A stretch of DNA of 46,491 nt from DASYYE01 sp035946955 (GTDB taxonomy: Bacteria; Actinomycetota; Actinomycetes; Streptosporangiales; Streptosporangiaceae): contig DASYYE010000274.1 of NCBI GenBank assembly GCA_035946955.1, positions 1-46,491 of the forward strand. The letters run 5' to 3'. The notes beneath the pieces are model-generated. The model saw only the letters and a program-made list of their open reading frames with translations. It had not been told where the DNA came from and ran no database searches. Position numbers and translations under genes: made by a program. Shown in pieces: positions 1-8,409 of this stretch. The number at the start of each line of letters is the position of its first letter. The stretch's first letter is position 1.

Positions 1-257
1 TGGCACGCAAGATCTACGACACCGCCTGCGCGCTCTACGCCGCGTCAGGGCTCGACTCGCGTGCCCGGCTGCGGCTGGTCGGGGTCCGGGCCAGCGGCCT
101 CATCCCCGCCGACCGCGCCGTCACCCAGCTCACTCTCGGGGAGCAGCCACCCCCGTGGCGTGATGCTGAGCGAGCCATGGACCGGATCGCCGGCAAGTAC
201 GGCCATGAAGCGGTCCGGCCCGCCGTGCTGGTACGTGGGGAGCAGCCGCATGGCTAG
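1..257 (+). CDS. dinB: DNA polymerase IV, C-terminal fragment
   Basis: The open frame enters from the left edge (first whole codon at 3) and ends at TAG 255-257. It encodes about 84 residues of the little-finger domain of a Y-family polymerase, recognised from the segment RARLRLVGVRASGL followed by a QLTLGE strand. Y-family polymerases copy damaged DNA with low fidelity; the little finger grips the template duplex. The catalytic palm lies outside the window. Identification rests on this segment and on the position next to a DUF3040 gene upstream of the dcw cluster, a common actinobacterial arrangement. The tail after the domain (AMDRIAGKYG...) matches the usual C-terminus of actinobacterial DinB. 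No beta-clamp motif is obvious in the last residues. Confidence 0.8.
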   Translation, partial: ARKIYDTACALYAASGLDSRARLRLVGVRASGLIPADRAVTQLTLGEQPPPWRDAERAMDRIAGKYGHEAVRPAVLVRGEQPHG

Positions 258-418
258 GTTCTCGGGCGCTTTGGGGTGCTTGTCTGACCAGCGGCTCTCC
301 ATTGCATTCCCACGACTCTTTCCCACCACGCGGCACGGCTCGTATTGTGGAAGGGAACGAGGCCTCGGGGTCAAGCCCGTCGCACCCGTTACCGCGCGCG
401 AGGTTCATGGGAGGCGCT

Positions 419-829
419 GTGCCGCTCTCTGAGCACGAACAGCGTCAGCTCGAGCAGATCGAGCAGGCGCTCTATGCCGACTACCCGAAGCTTGCACAGG
501 CCGTGCGCGCGCGCGACCCGCGTGTGCACTACAAGCGCCGGGTAGTTCAGGCCGTGTTCCTGTTCCTGCTCGGTGTCGGCCTGCTACTGGCCGGGGTGGT
601 CTCCAAGCTCTACTACATCAGCGTTGCCGGGTTCGTGGTGATGCTGTTCAGCGCCATGTGGGGGCTGAACAGCTGGCGGCACATGGGCGGTGTCACCAGC
701 GGCCGTGGTTTCGGTGCCGGGCGCGGGCCCGTGCGTGCCACGGACAAGCGCCGCCGCCGGCGCCGGGACTCCGGCTTCATGGAGCGGCTGGAGGAGCGTT
801 GGCGCCGCCGTCAAGAAGGCGGTCGCTAG
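419..829 (+). CDS. DUF3040 small membrane protein
   Basis: 136 residues from GTG 419, preceded by GGGAGG at 409-414. This start gives the typical DUF3040 N-terminus (PLSEHEQRQLEQIEQALYAD); a longer frame from 302 would add an unlikely extension. After the short helical head come two hydrophobic segments (about residues 42-62 and 65-87) and a strongly basic tail with a run of Lys/Arg (DKRRRRRRDSG). The family is a widespread actinobacterial membrane protein of unknown function found beside dinB and the dcw cluster. A TATTGT hexamer at 343-348 could be a -10 element. The gene is convergent with the transglutaminase gene, only 13 bp away. Function is not known and none is inferred. Confidence 0.85.
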   Translation: MPLSEHEQRQLEQIEQALYADYPKLAQAVRARDPRVHYKRRVVQAVFLFLLGVGLLLAGVVSKLYYISVAGFVVMLFSAMWGLNSWRHMGGVTSGRGFGAGRGPVRATDKRRRRRRDSGFMERLEERWRRRQEGGR

Positions 830-842
830 CAGGGGTCGTTAG

Positions 843-3299
843 CTAAACGGAAATGCCCCAGTGTTCCGCGGCGGGGGCCGCCTCGTGTGGGCGCGGCACT
901 GGCCGGCGCCTCCTGCTGACCAGGTGCCACACAGCGGTGCTGGCCACGTCGATCCAGCCAAAGACGTCCAGGGCGTGCTGGAACCCGGCCTGGAACGGTG
1001 CCAGTGCCGACGCAGGCAGGACCAGTGCGCGCAGGCGCGTCCGCAGGCTGCTCGCGTGGGCCAGGGCCCGCCGTGCCGTGGCCGAATCCTGCCGCAGCGA
1101 CGAGGAGTCCGACGGGCTGGTGGCATAGCCCGCCCGTTCCGCCGCCAGGCAGACCCGCTCCAGCGCCTGCAGGCCCGGCTCACTGAGGCCGGGCAGTTGT
1201 GCCAGCCGGCGGGCAAGCGTCCGGGGGGTGTCACTGAGGCGGCTGGCGAACTGGTAGTCGGCGAGGTCGTCCCGGAGTTCCCGCCAGGCCGCCCAGGCCC
1301 GGCCCCGGTCATCGTGGGCACGCCACCAGCGCAGGTGCCTGGCTGTGGAGCGGGCCGCGCGTGGTAGGACGGCCAGCACCACGAGGACGCCCAGCACGAT
1401 CACCCCGATGGGCAGCCCGGGCCCGTTGTGGGCGGCGGAGTTGCCAGTCGCTCCCTGGTGGCCCACTTCGTGGTTCAGCCTGCTAATGGTGCTGTTACCG
1501 CCGGTGTTCCCGGTCAGCGAGCCGGCCCGATGGCCGGGGACGGGCCGGATGTTCCGGCCTGGCAGGCTCACGGAATCGATGCTGGGCACCGTGTAGAGCG
1601 GCGGCAATGCCGTGGGCTGGCCTAGCTGCTGGGTTGTGCCCCCGGGGGTCGGCTCGAACCGCAGCCAGCCAGCACCCTGGAAATAGAGCTCGGGCCAGGC
1701 GTGTGCGTCGCTGGTGGTCACCTGCCACTCGCCGTTGCCGAGCTGACTGCCCGCGGTGTAGCCCACCACGACCCTGGCCGGGATGCCCAGCAGGCGTGCC
1801 AGCACGGCCATGGCAAAGGCGAAGTGCTCGCAGTACCCGCGCCTGGTCTGCTCCAGGAACTGCTCGAGGATGTCCGCGCTGGTTGGGGGTGGCGCGCTCA
1901 GGGAGTACGTGAACTTCCCCGACTCACTGAACCACTGCTGCAGGGCGAGGGCCTTGTCAAATTCCGTGGTGCTCCCTCTGGTGACCTGCCTGGCCAGGCT
2001 GAGCAGCCCCTTCATGCTCGGCGGCACGTTCAGGTCGACCTGGTCGCTGCCGGGTGCCGGGGTCCTGGTCGCCTCGAGCTGGTCCTGGGACGGTTCGACG
2101 TCTACGGCGGCCACCTTGTAGTGCTGGCTAGCCAGGTCGATGTCGGAGGCGTACACCATCAGCGTGGTCCGGTCGACCTTCCACACGTCGCCGACCCCGG
2201 TGACCGAGCTCGCTGGGTAGGGCAGCGGGAGGTAGGTACTGCCGCCCATTGAGGTGGCCAGGTCACTAGTGACCTGGACCTGCTCAAAGACCGCGGACCT
2301 GTGGGTGCTGGCGACGAGCCCGGGGGGTGCGGGCAAGCCCCCTCGCGCGGTGAGCGGTGTGGTGGCCGTCGGCGAGGCCAGGGTCCAGGTGTTGGCGCCG
2401 AGCTGGTCCAGGACGTAGATCTGGAAATACGGGGGTTGCGAGACGCTGGAGTGGTACGTCAGCACGGTCAGCGGCCGGCGCTCTTGCAGCTGCTGGTTGA
2501 GCGAGACGATCGGGCTGGGGAGTCCCGGCTGCTGCCCCGGCGGGCCGTTCAGGTCACCGGAGCCGGGGAAGATCTGGTGCCACTTCAGCCCCGGCACCAC
2601 CAGCGGGAGGACCAGGGCGAACGCGATCGCGGCGGCGCCAATCCGGCGCCCCGCCGAGGACAGTGCCCGGGTGTCCGGCCCTCGCTGGTCCTCTTCGTGC
2701 CAGGGGTGCACCAGGTGGCCCCACAGCGGCAGCCGCTGTCGGCTGTCGCTCGACAGCAGCGCCAGGTAGCCGGCCATGCCCGCGGAGAACACCAGCGTCC
2801 CGCCGACCCCGCCTGGCTTGGCCGCGGTCGTCAGGGGGACGCAGAAGAGCGCGAGCAGGGGCAGCCCCGCCAAGGCCGGCCTGCGCAGCCGCACCGCCAG
2901 CAGGTCGGTAAGGGCGCCGATGGCGCCGACCCCCGCGGTGGTGGCCAGCAGGATCCCCTGGGTGGCGGGCACCGGCGGCTGGTATATCGAGACCACACGC
3001 GTGGCTTCGGTCAGCAGGTGTGCGAGGTGGTGGACGGACGCCCTGGTCGGGACCAGGCCGGCCCAGGACTGGTGGACGGCGAACATGGCATTGAGGTACA
3101 GGAACAACGCCGCCAGCGTGGCGAGCAGGCACACTGCCACCGGCAGCGTCCGCCACCGCATCGCTGCGCCGACGAGCGCGACCGTGAGCACGGCCCCCGC
3201 CCCGTCAACGAACCACCCCCCACCCATCAGCAGCGGGAAGAGCGCCAGCGACGACAGGATGGTTGCGACCGCTGCCGCGATGGTCAGCCGAGGGTTCAC
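843..3299 (-). CDS. TgpA-type membrane transglutaminase-like protein (DUF3488-TGase-DUF4129)
   Basis: 818 residues, GTG start whose GTGA overlaps the stop of the DUF58 gene, so translation is probably coupled. Domains in order: about six N-terminal membrane helices (residues 5-240, DUF3488 region), a large extracytoplasmic part, a transglutaminase-core domain (about 430-560), one further helix near 640-660, and a cytoplasmic DUF4129 tail. Cys490 in RRGYCEHFA and His533 in DAHAWPEL are the catalytic pair. The third position falls in GWLRFEPTPGG, where many relatives have Asp and this protein has Glu. The family has cysteine-protease or transglutaminase chemistry outside the membrane and is almost always encoded with DUF58 and MoxR genes, as here. 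The natural substrate is unknown. Confidence 0.9.
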   Translation of the reverse strand: MNPRLTIAAAVATILSSLALFPLLMGGGWFVDGAGAVLTVALVGAAMRWRTLPVAVCLLATLAALFLYLNAMFAVHQSWAGLVPTRASVHHLAHLLTEATRVVSIYQPPVPATQGILLATTAGVGAIGALTDLLAVRLRRPALAGLPLLALFCVPLTTAAKPGGVGGTLVFSAGMAGYLALLSSDSRQRLPLWGHLVHPWHEEDQRGPDTRALSSAGRRIGAAAIAFALVLPLVVPGLKWHQIFPGSGDLNGPPGQQPGLPSPIVSLNQQLQERRPLTVLTYHSSVSQPPYFQIYVLDQLGANTWTLASPTATTPLTARGGLPAPPGLVASTHRSAVFEQVQVTSDLATSMGGSTYLPLPYPASSVTGVGDVWKVDRTTLMVYASDIDLASQHYKVAAVDVEPSQDQLEATRTPAPGSDQVDLNVPPSMKGLLSLARQVTRGSTTEFDKALALQQWFSESGKFTYSLSAPPPTSADILEQFLEQTRRGYCEHFAFAMAVLARLLGIPARVVVGYTAGSQLGNGEWQVTTSDAHAWPELYFQGAGWLRFEPTPGGTTQQLGQPTALPPLYTVPSIDSVSLPGRNIRPVPGHRAGSLTGNTGGNSTISRLNHEVGHQGATGNSAAHNGPGLPIGVIVLGVLVVLAVLPRAARSTARHLRWWRAHDDRGRAWAAWRELRDDLADYQFASRLSDTPRTLARRLAQLPGLSEPGLQALERVCLAAERAGYATSPSDSSSLRQDSATARRALAHASSLRTRLRALVLPASALAPFQAGFQHALDVFGWIDVASTAVWHLVSRRRRPVPRPHEAAPAAEHWGISV

Positions 3300-4627
3300 C
3301 GGGCCACCCCCTTCGCCGGGCCAGCGGGCCCCGGGCTAGCTGGTACGGGGTCAACTGGTATGGCGTCAGCCTGTGCCGCGTGCGCCCAGCCAGCGGACTG
3401 GTAGTGGTGGGTCAGCGCCTGCCATGCCGTGCGCAGCGGCGTCCCCGCAGTGACCGTGGCCACGCGCCAGCCCGCTGACCGCAGGATGCTGGACGTGGCC
3501 GAGGTGCCCGCCGCGGCGTCGGCCGGGAAGTGGTGGCCCGACCAGGTCGCCACGTCGAGCAGGAGCGCCATTGCGGGCCCGGCGGTGGGGCGTGCTATCG
3601 CGAGTTCCTGGGCCTGGCCGGCGTTCAGGTGCCCTAGCACCGCTACCAGCAGCCCGTTCTCCTTGCGCGGGAAGTCGGCGAGGCCAGAGGTCAGTTCGCG
3701 GCCCCGGGAGGGCTGGATGACCGCCAGAGTGTCCAGCAGCACGTCCTCGAACGAGCCAGAGGCCCTGACCATGCCGACGTCGGTGACGAACTCACCGTCG
3801 ATCTCCTCGCGTGCCAGGTGCACGCCGATCGAGGCGGCGGCGGCGACGGCGAACTCGAACGAGGACGCGGGCCCCCGGCCGGCGTGGCCAGCGGCGCGGG
3901 TGTCCAGGAAGAGGGTGGCGCGGTTGCGCCAGCGCTGTTCCTCCCGCCGGACCATGAGCTCGCCGCGGCGCGCGGTGGAGCGCCAGTGCACCCGGCGTAG
4001 TTCGTCCCCCTCGCGGTAGGGCCTGGGCACCACGTCGTCCTCGCCAGCCAGGGCCGCTGAGCTGGCCCGGCTGCCACCCTCGCCTACCCAGGTGCCCGCC
4101 AGGGTGGCCTGGGCCAGCGAAGTGACGGCTGGGGTCACGGTGAGCGTCGTCGTCGTCGTGGTGGCCGCGGCAATCCGCACCAGGCCGAACGTGTCAGCCA
4201 CCCGCAGTTGCAGCGGGCCGACGGTGAACCTGCCCCGGTGGTCCGGGGTCACCCGGTAACTGAGGACACGTGAGCCGCCCGGCTCGATCCGGTCGAGCAC
4301 GAACCGCGGCCGCGAACCAAGCTCGTAAGGCAGCGCGTCTTCCGCCAGCAGCAAGCCGGTGGGCAGCCGCGACACATTGCCCAGGTGGACGGACACCACG
4401 GCCACCTGGCCCGCTGGCACCCGGGTCGGTGAGACATCCCGGGTGCAGCTGATCCGGTACCGGCCCCTGATCGCCACCATCGCGGACAGCAGCGGCAGGA
4501 CCACGAGCAGCCCACCGATGCTCAGCAGCGTGGGCTGGCTGATCGCCAGGCCGAACAGGGCCGTGGCAGCACCAGCGGCCAGGAACGCCCTGCCGCGTGT
4601 GGTGAGCCCGGCGAACAGCGACCGCAT
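3296..4627 (-). CDS. DUF58 domain protein (vWA-like), MoxR partner
   Basis: 443 residues. Two N-terminal membrane helices (about 13-33 and 35-55) are followed by a beta-rich region (60-180) and the DUF58 signature PRPYREGDELRRVHWRSTAR around residues 200-220, then a von Willebrand-A-like fold beginning ATLFLDTRA. DUF58 proteins occur with MoxR AAA+ ATPases and TgpA-type transglutaminases and are thought to form a membrane-linked assembly or chaperone module. The start ATG is 102 bp downstream of the moxR stop, and its stop overlaps the transglutaminase start. A run of six Thr (residues near 155) comes from an ACG trinucleotide repeat. Assignment is sure at family level; the cellular role is not. 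Confidence 0.88.
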   Translation of the reverse strand: MRSLFAGLTTRGRAFLAAGAATALFGLAISQPTLLSIGGLLVVLPLLSAMVAIRGRYRISCTRDVSPTRVPAGQVAVVSVHLGNVSRLPTGLLLAEDALPYELGSRPRFVLDRIEPGGSRVLSYRVTPDHRGRFTVGPLQLRVADTFGLVRIAAATTTTTTLTVTPAVTSLAQATLAGTWVGEGGSRASSAALAGEDDVVPRPYREGDELRRVHWRSTARRGELMVRREEQRWRNRATLFLDTRAAGHAGRGPASSFEFAVAAAASIGVHLAREEIDGEFVTDVGMVRASGSFEDVLLDTLAVIQPSRGRELTSGLADFPRKENGLLVAVLGHLNAGQAQELAIARPTAGPAMALLLDVATWSGHHFPADAAAGTSATSSILRSAGWRVATVTAGTPLRTAWQALTHHYQSAGWAHAAQADAIPVDPVPASPGPAGPAKGVAR

Positions 4628-4729
4628 TGGCGCCTCCGTCAGGATGTCTCTCCAAGCTAGGAGATACCAGGCCAGTTGCGCCAGAAAGCCTGCCCGCTGG
4701 CGGCCGCCACGGCACCCACCAAACCCGCC

Positions 4730-5707
4730 TCAGCGCATCTGTGGCAGCGGCACCTGGCCGACGAGCGTGGTGAGCACCTGCTCCGGCGGTCTGCGGGTGA
4801 CCAGCGCCTCCGCACTGGGCAGCAGCCGGTGGGCCAGCACCGGGCCAGCCAGTGCCTGCACGTCGTCGGGGATGACGAAGTCACGGCCGTCCAGGGCAGC
4901 CCGGGCGCGGCTGGCACGCAGCAGGTGCAGCGCGGCCCGGGGAGATGCGCCCAGGCGCAGTTCCGGGCAGGTCCGAGTCGCGGTGACCAGGCTGATGACG
5001 TACTGCTTGAGCGCCCTGGCCACGTGCACCGTGCGGACCGCGTCTGTCAGTGCCTGGATGTCCTCGGCCTGTGCCACCGCCTGGAGCGTCTCCAGCGGGG
5101 AAGACGACCCGTGGATGTCGAGCATCTCCATTTCGTTCTCCGGGCTGGGGTAGCCCATGGAGATCCGCGCTGTGAACCGGTCGCGCTGGGCCTCGGGGAG
5201 CGGGTAGGTGCCTTCCATCTCGATCGGGTTCTGGGTGGCGATCACCATGAACGGCGGGCTCAGCGGGTAGGTCGTGCCATCGACCGTCACCTGCCGCTCC
5301 TCCATGCACTCCAGCATCGCCGACTGGGTCTTGGGCGAGGCCCGGTTGATCTCGTCACCGACGACGAAGTTCGCGAAGACCGGCCCCGGCTTGAACTCGA
5401 ACTCGCGGCGCTCCTGGTTGTAGGCGCTCACCCCGGTGATGTCGCTGGGCAGCAGGTCCGGGGTGAACTGGATGCGCCGGAACGAGGATCCGGTCGCCTT
5501 GGCCAGCGCCTTGGAGAGCATGGTCTTACCCACGCCGGGCACGTCCTCGATCAGCAGGTGCCCCTCGGCCAGCATGACGGTCAGCGCCAGACGCACCGCG
5601 TCCGTCTTGCCCTCGATGACGGACTCGACCGCCTGCCCCACCCGGTGGGCGCAGGCCACCAACTCTCCCAGTGTGCGGTCGGTGCCTTGCCCGGTGTCCA
5701 AGACCAC
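4730..5707 (-). CDS. MoxR-family AAA+ ATPase
   Basis: 325 residues from GTG 5707, chosen because GGGGAG lies 7 nt upstream. A longer frame reaching 5896 would start in the mraZ control region and adds no conserved sequence. Walker A is EDVPGVGKTMLSKAL, Walker B is VVGDEINRASPKTQSAMLE, sensor 1 is MVIATQNPIEMEGTYPLPEA, and a C-terminal lid domain follows. MoxR ATPases act as chaperones for vWA/DUF58 partners, encoded directly downstream here. The gene is divergent from mraZ; a TACCCT at complement 5788-5793 could be its -10 element, giving a leader of about 75 nt. It is the first gene of a three-gene minus-strand operon. Confidence 0.92.
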   Translation of the reverse strand: MVLDTGQGTDRTLGELVACAHRVGQAVESVIEGKTDAVRLALTVMLAEGHLLIEDVPGVGKTMLSKALAKATGSSFRRIQFTPDLLPSDITGVSAYNQERREFEFKPGPVFANFVVGDEINRASPKTQSAMLECMEERQVTVDGTTYPLSPPFMVIATQNPIEMEGTYPLPEAQRDRFTARISMGYPSPENEMEMLDIHGSSSPLETLQAVAQAEDIQALTDAVRTVHVARALKQYVISLVTATRTCPELRLGASPRAALHLLRASRARAALDGRDFVIPDDVQALAGPVLAHRLLPSAEALVTRRPPEQVLTTLVGQVPLPQMR

Positions 5708-5737
5708 TGCCTGTCTCCCCTCGGCGGGATCCCCAGG

Positions 5738-5771
5738 GTTGTGACGCCCGCAATAACCCACAACGGCGGGC
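5738..5771 (-). other. Interleaved complementary stems in the moxR leader
   Basis: GTTGTG at 5738-5743 pairs with CACAAC at 5759-5764, and GCCCGC at 5746-5751 pairs with GCGGGC at 5766-5771. The two 6-bp stems interleave, so only one hairpin can form unless a pseudoknot is possible; one connecting loop is only 1-2 nt, which argues against a compact pseudoknot. The element lies about 30-65 nt before the moxR start codon. It may be chance. Confidence 0.2.
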
Positions 5772-5878
5772 CAACCGCTGCCTACAGAGGGTACGTCGCA
5801 TCGCGAGCAGACCGGGCGCCCTGCCCTGGGATCGGTGCTGCAGTGCCCGGCTTCCGCAGGTGAACGGGCCCGCCACGG

Positions 5879-5955
5879 TGGGGCCAGGGGGAGCAACGGT
5901 GGGGCTTACAACGTTGACGGTGGGGGATTGTGGAGTACAGTGGAGCGCGGTGGGG
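5879..5955 (+). promoter_or_regulatory. MraZ-box operator array
   Basis: TGGGG or TGGAG boxes begin at 5921, 5931, 5941 and 5951, so four boxes recur exactly every 10 bp with 5-nt spacers. A degenerate TGTCG at 5961 keeps the phase. Two more TGGGG boxes lie upstream at 5879 and 5900, spaced 21 bp apart and 21 bp before the array. MraZ proteins are known to bind TGGG-type repeats with 5-nt spacers upstream of their own gene. The array covers the predicted -10 element, consistent with autorepression of the dcw operon. Confidence 0.75.
5914..5941 (+). promoter_or_regulatory. Predicted mraZ promoter
   Basis: TTGACG (5914-5919) and TACAGT (5936-5941) are separated by 16 bp and match actinobacterial housekeeping -35 and TANNNT -10 elements. 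Start of transcription near 5948 would give a leader of about 60 nt. The -10 overlaps two MraZ boxes. Confidence 0.6.
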
Positions 5956-6007
5956 TGCAGTGTCGCTCCACTGGACGCGCACAGGGGGGGAGTGGAGGTG
6001 AGCGCCG

Positions 6008-6439
6008 GTGTTCCTGGGCACTCACACTCCACGACTGGACGAAAAGGGCCGGCTCTTCCTGCCGGCCAAGTACCGCGAGGAGCTAGCGGGAGGCGTCGTG
6101 GTCACCAAAGGCCAGGAGCGCTGCCTCTACGTCTTCCCGGTCGAGGAGTTCGCGCGGATCACCGAGGCGCTGCGGTCCGCCCCGGTGACGGCCAAGGCCG
6201 TGCGGGACTACAGCCGCGTGTTCTTTGCCAGCGCCTCGGACGAGGTGCCTGACAAACAGGGGCGAGTGACGATCCCACCAGCGCTGCGCGAGTACGCGGG
6301 CCTGGAGCGGGACTGTGTGGTGATTGGCGCCAACACCCGCCTGGAGATCTGGGACGCCCCCTCCTGGGACGCCTACCTGGCTGGCCAGGAGGACGCGTTC
6401 TCCACAGCTTCCGAGGAGGTGCTGCCCGGCGTCCTGTGA
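6008..6439 (+). CDS. mraZ: Transcriptional regulator MraZ
   Basis: 143 residues from GTG 6008, with GTGGAGGTG just upstream. Two tandem AbrB-like MraZ half-domains are visible, each with the DxxGR-type motif: DEKGRLFLPAKYREEL near the N-terminus and DKQGRVTIPPALREYAGL near residues 82-99. MraZ forms ring-shaped oligomers and represses the dcw cluster by binding repeats upstream of itself. The matching box array is at 5879-5955. First gene of the division and cell-wall operon; 216 bp separate it from rsmH. Length and motifs are typical of the family. Confidence 0.96.
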   Translation: MFLGTHTPRLDEKGRLFLPAKYREELAGGVVVTKGQERCLYVFPVEEFARITEALRSAPVTAKAVRDYSRVFFASASDEVPDKQGRVTIPPALREYAGLERDCVVIGANTRLEIWDAPSWDAYLAGQEDAFSTASEEVLPGVL

Positions 6440-6504
6440 CTGGTGCCGGCCATGGGTCACCGTGCCCGGCGAGGTCTCCGCCCGCGTTTGGCCGACCGGA
6501 CCGG

Positions 6505-6528
6505 CTGGCGCCACTTCCCCGGCGCCAG
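6505..6528 (+). other. Hairpin between mraZ and rsmH
   Basis: CTGGCGCC (6505-6512) and GGCGCCAG (6521-6528) form a perfect 8-bp stem with an 8-nt loop. There is no following T-run, so it is more likely a leader or processing structure, or a weak attenuator, than a classical terminator. Confidence 0.4.
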
Positions 6529-6655
6529 GCGGGGTCCGAGGACGAGGACTTCCACGCAAGGTTGCGCGGATGGAGACCTGGCCGGGCACCGGGTCACGGT
6601 GGCGTACGCACCACCGCAGTGGCGGGGTGGCCACGCAAGAGGACAGGGGGGTGGC

Positions 6656-7618
6656 ATGGGGACACCCGCGTCAGCAGGTCACGAGCCGGTCATGCGCGAC
6701 CGTGTGCTGGCCCTGTTCGCCCCCGCATTGCAGCCGCCCGGTGCGGTCCTGGTGGATGCCACCCTCGGCCGGGCAGGCCATGCGCGTGCCCTCCTCGACC
6801 AGCACCCCGCTCTGCGCCTGGTGGGACTGGACGCCGATGACGCCGCGATCGCGGAGTCATCGCAGCTGCTGCATGGTTACGGGGACAGGGTCGTGCTGGC
6901 CAGGGCCATGTTCGACCAGCTCGCCAGCGTCCTGGCCGAACACGGGCTGCGGCGCGTCCACGGCGTCCTGTTCGACCTGGGGGTCTCCTCCCCACAGCTC
7001 GACCAGCCCGAACGTGGGTTCGCCTACTCCTACGACGCGCCGCTGGACATGCGCATGGACCGCAGCCAGCCGCTGACCGCCGCCGAGGTGCTGAACACAT
7101 ACCCGGCCAGCCGGCTCGTACAGGTGTTGCGGGACTACGGCGAGGAGCGGTTCGCACGCCAGATCGCCGCGGCGGTCGTGCGGGAACGGGCCCGCTCACC
7201 GCTGCGATCGACCGCGCAGCTCACCGAGATCGTCCGGGCTTCGGTCCCGGCCCCCGCCCGGCGCACTGGCGGGCACCCGGCGAAGCGTACGTTCCAGGCG
7301 CTGCGGATCGAGGTCAACGACGAGCTTGCGCGGCTCGACCGCGCGCTGCCCGCGGCACTGGACGCCCTGGCGGTGGGGGGCCGGATCGTGGTCCTCGCCT
7401 ACCACTCGCTGGAGGACCGGACCGTCAAGCGGGCACTGACCGCACGGGCCCAGGACAGGACCCCACGAGGGCTCCCGGTCCCGGTGGCCGAGGCAGGTCC
7501 CACGCTGCGGCTGCTGACTCGCGGTGCCGAGCGGCCAGCCGCCGAGGAGGTGGCGGTGAACCCACGTGCCGCATCCGCCCGGCTGCGGGCCGCGGAACGC
7601 ATCAGGGAGGCCGCATGA
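6656..7618 (+). CDS. rsmH: 16S rRNA m4C1402 methyltransferase RsmH
   Basis: 320 residues from ATG 6656, preceded by a G-rich Shine-Dalgarno stretch; earlier in-frame starts back to 6443 give non-conserved sequence. RsmH N4-methylates C1402 of 16S rRNA using S-adenosylmethionine. The N-terminal HEPVMRDRVLALFAPAL and VDATLGRAGHARALL (SAM loop; GRAG replaces the commoner GGGG) are followed by VLFDLGVSSPQLDQPERGF and the C-terminal AKRTFQALRIEVN and AYHSLEDRTVKR motifs. The stop overlaps the ftsL start (ATGA). The position directly after mraZ is conserved across bacteria (old name mraW). Confidence 0.95.
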   Translation: MGTPASAGHEPVMRDRVLALFAPALQPPGAVLVDATLGRAGHARALLDQHPALRLVGLDADDAAIAESSQLLHGYGDRVVLARAMFDQLASVLAEHGLRRVHGVLFDLGVSSPQLDQPERGFAYSYDAPLDMRMDRSQPLTAAEVLNTYPASRLVQVLRDYGEERFARQIAAAVVRERARSPLRSTAQLTEIVRASVPAPARRTGGHPAKRTFQALRIEVNDELARLDRALPAALDALAVGGRIVVLAYHSLEDRTVKRALTARAQDRTPRGLPVPVAEAGPTLRLLTRGAERPAAEEVAVNPRAASARLRAAERIREAA

Positions 7619-8409
7619 GCAGGGAGCCCGGGGGCCGGGGACACAACCAGGGGGGCGGGACTGTGGCGGCAGACAGCGAGACCAGGACAGCACACCAGGC
7701 CGGGCAGCGCAGGCAGACGCGGCAGGCCGGGGCGAGGCAGGCGGGGCCGCGGCCCCGCCTGCCCCTGGACCCGTCGGCCCGCGCCAGCCGCGTCGCCGCA
7801 CCAGCGTCATGGCCGGCACCCCCACAGCGCACCGCCACGGAGCAGCGCGGTGCGGCACCCGCGCCCCCGGGCAAGCCGCCCGCCCGGCCACGGACCTCAT
7901 CCCCGCCGCGCACCGCGGCTGCCCCCCGGCCAGGGGTGGCTGTACGGCGTGCTGGGGCTGCCGGTCCCCGCGCTGGAGTGGCCACCCGCCCAGGTGCGGG
8001 AGCACCACCACGTCAGCGGGCGTCCGCGCGCCCGGGTGTCACCCGGGCACCCAGCACGGGGCCAGGGCCGGGGCGGGCACGTGAGTCACGCACCCACTTC
8101 ATGGTCCTTGTGGTCGCGCTGCTGGCAGGCAGCCTGCTGTCGCTGCTGCTGATCAACACCATCCTGGCTACGGGGTCGTTCCAGATCACCTCCCTCCAGC
8201 AGGGCAACATTGGGCTCCTCCAGCGCGTGCAAGGGCTGCGGGCGACGATCTCGGCTGAGGAGTCACCTGGTGAGCTGGCCAGCCGCGCACACGCACTCGG
8301 CATGGTGGACACACCGCTCCTCCACTTCCTCAACCTGCGCACGAAACGGGTCAGCAGCGAGCCCAGGTCCATGCCGGGTATCCCAGTGGTCCCCGGGTAC
8401 ACGCCATGA
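7615..8409 (+). CDS. ftsL: FtsL-like cell-division protein with a very long cytoplasmic N-terminus
   Basis: 264 residues. The first 162 are rich in Ala, Pro, Arg and Gly with no fold visible. One membrane helix follows (about 163-185, starting MVLVVALLAGS), then a short coiled coil (SLQQGNIGLLQRVQGLRATI) and a C-terminal tail. The order short coiled coil after a single helix, placed between rsmH and ftsI, identifies FtsL, which joins FtsQ and FtsB to activate FtsW-FtsI. Typical FtsL proteins are about 90-130 residues, so the N-terminal extension is the oddity. Both ends overlap neighbours by 4 bp (ATGA), arguing that 7615 is a real start, though an internal start near the helix cannot be excluded. 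Confidence 0.82.
   Translation: MSREPGGRGHNQGGGTVAADSETRTAHQAGQRRQTRQAGARQAGPRPRLPLDPSARASRVAAPASWPAPPQRTATEQRGAAPAPPGKPPARPRTSSPPRTAAAPRPGVAVRRAGAAGPRAGVATRPGAGAPPRQRASARPGVTRAPSTGPGPGRARESRTHFMVLVVALLAGSLLSLLLINTILATGSFQITSLQQGNIGLLQRVQGLRATISAEESPGELASRAHALGMVDTPLLHFLNLRTKRVSSEPRSMPGIPVVPGYTP

Noticed and set aside
2301..3404. Long plus-strand frame opposite the transglutaminase gene
   Set aside because: Composition is Arg/Gly/Gln-rich shadow coding typical of GC-rich antisense frames; the minus-strand product has clear domains.
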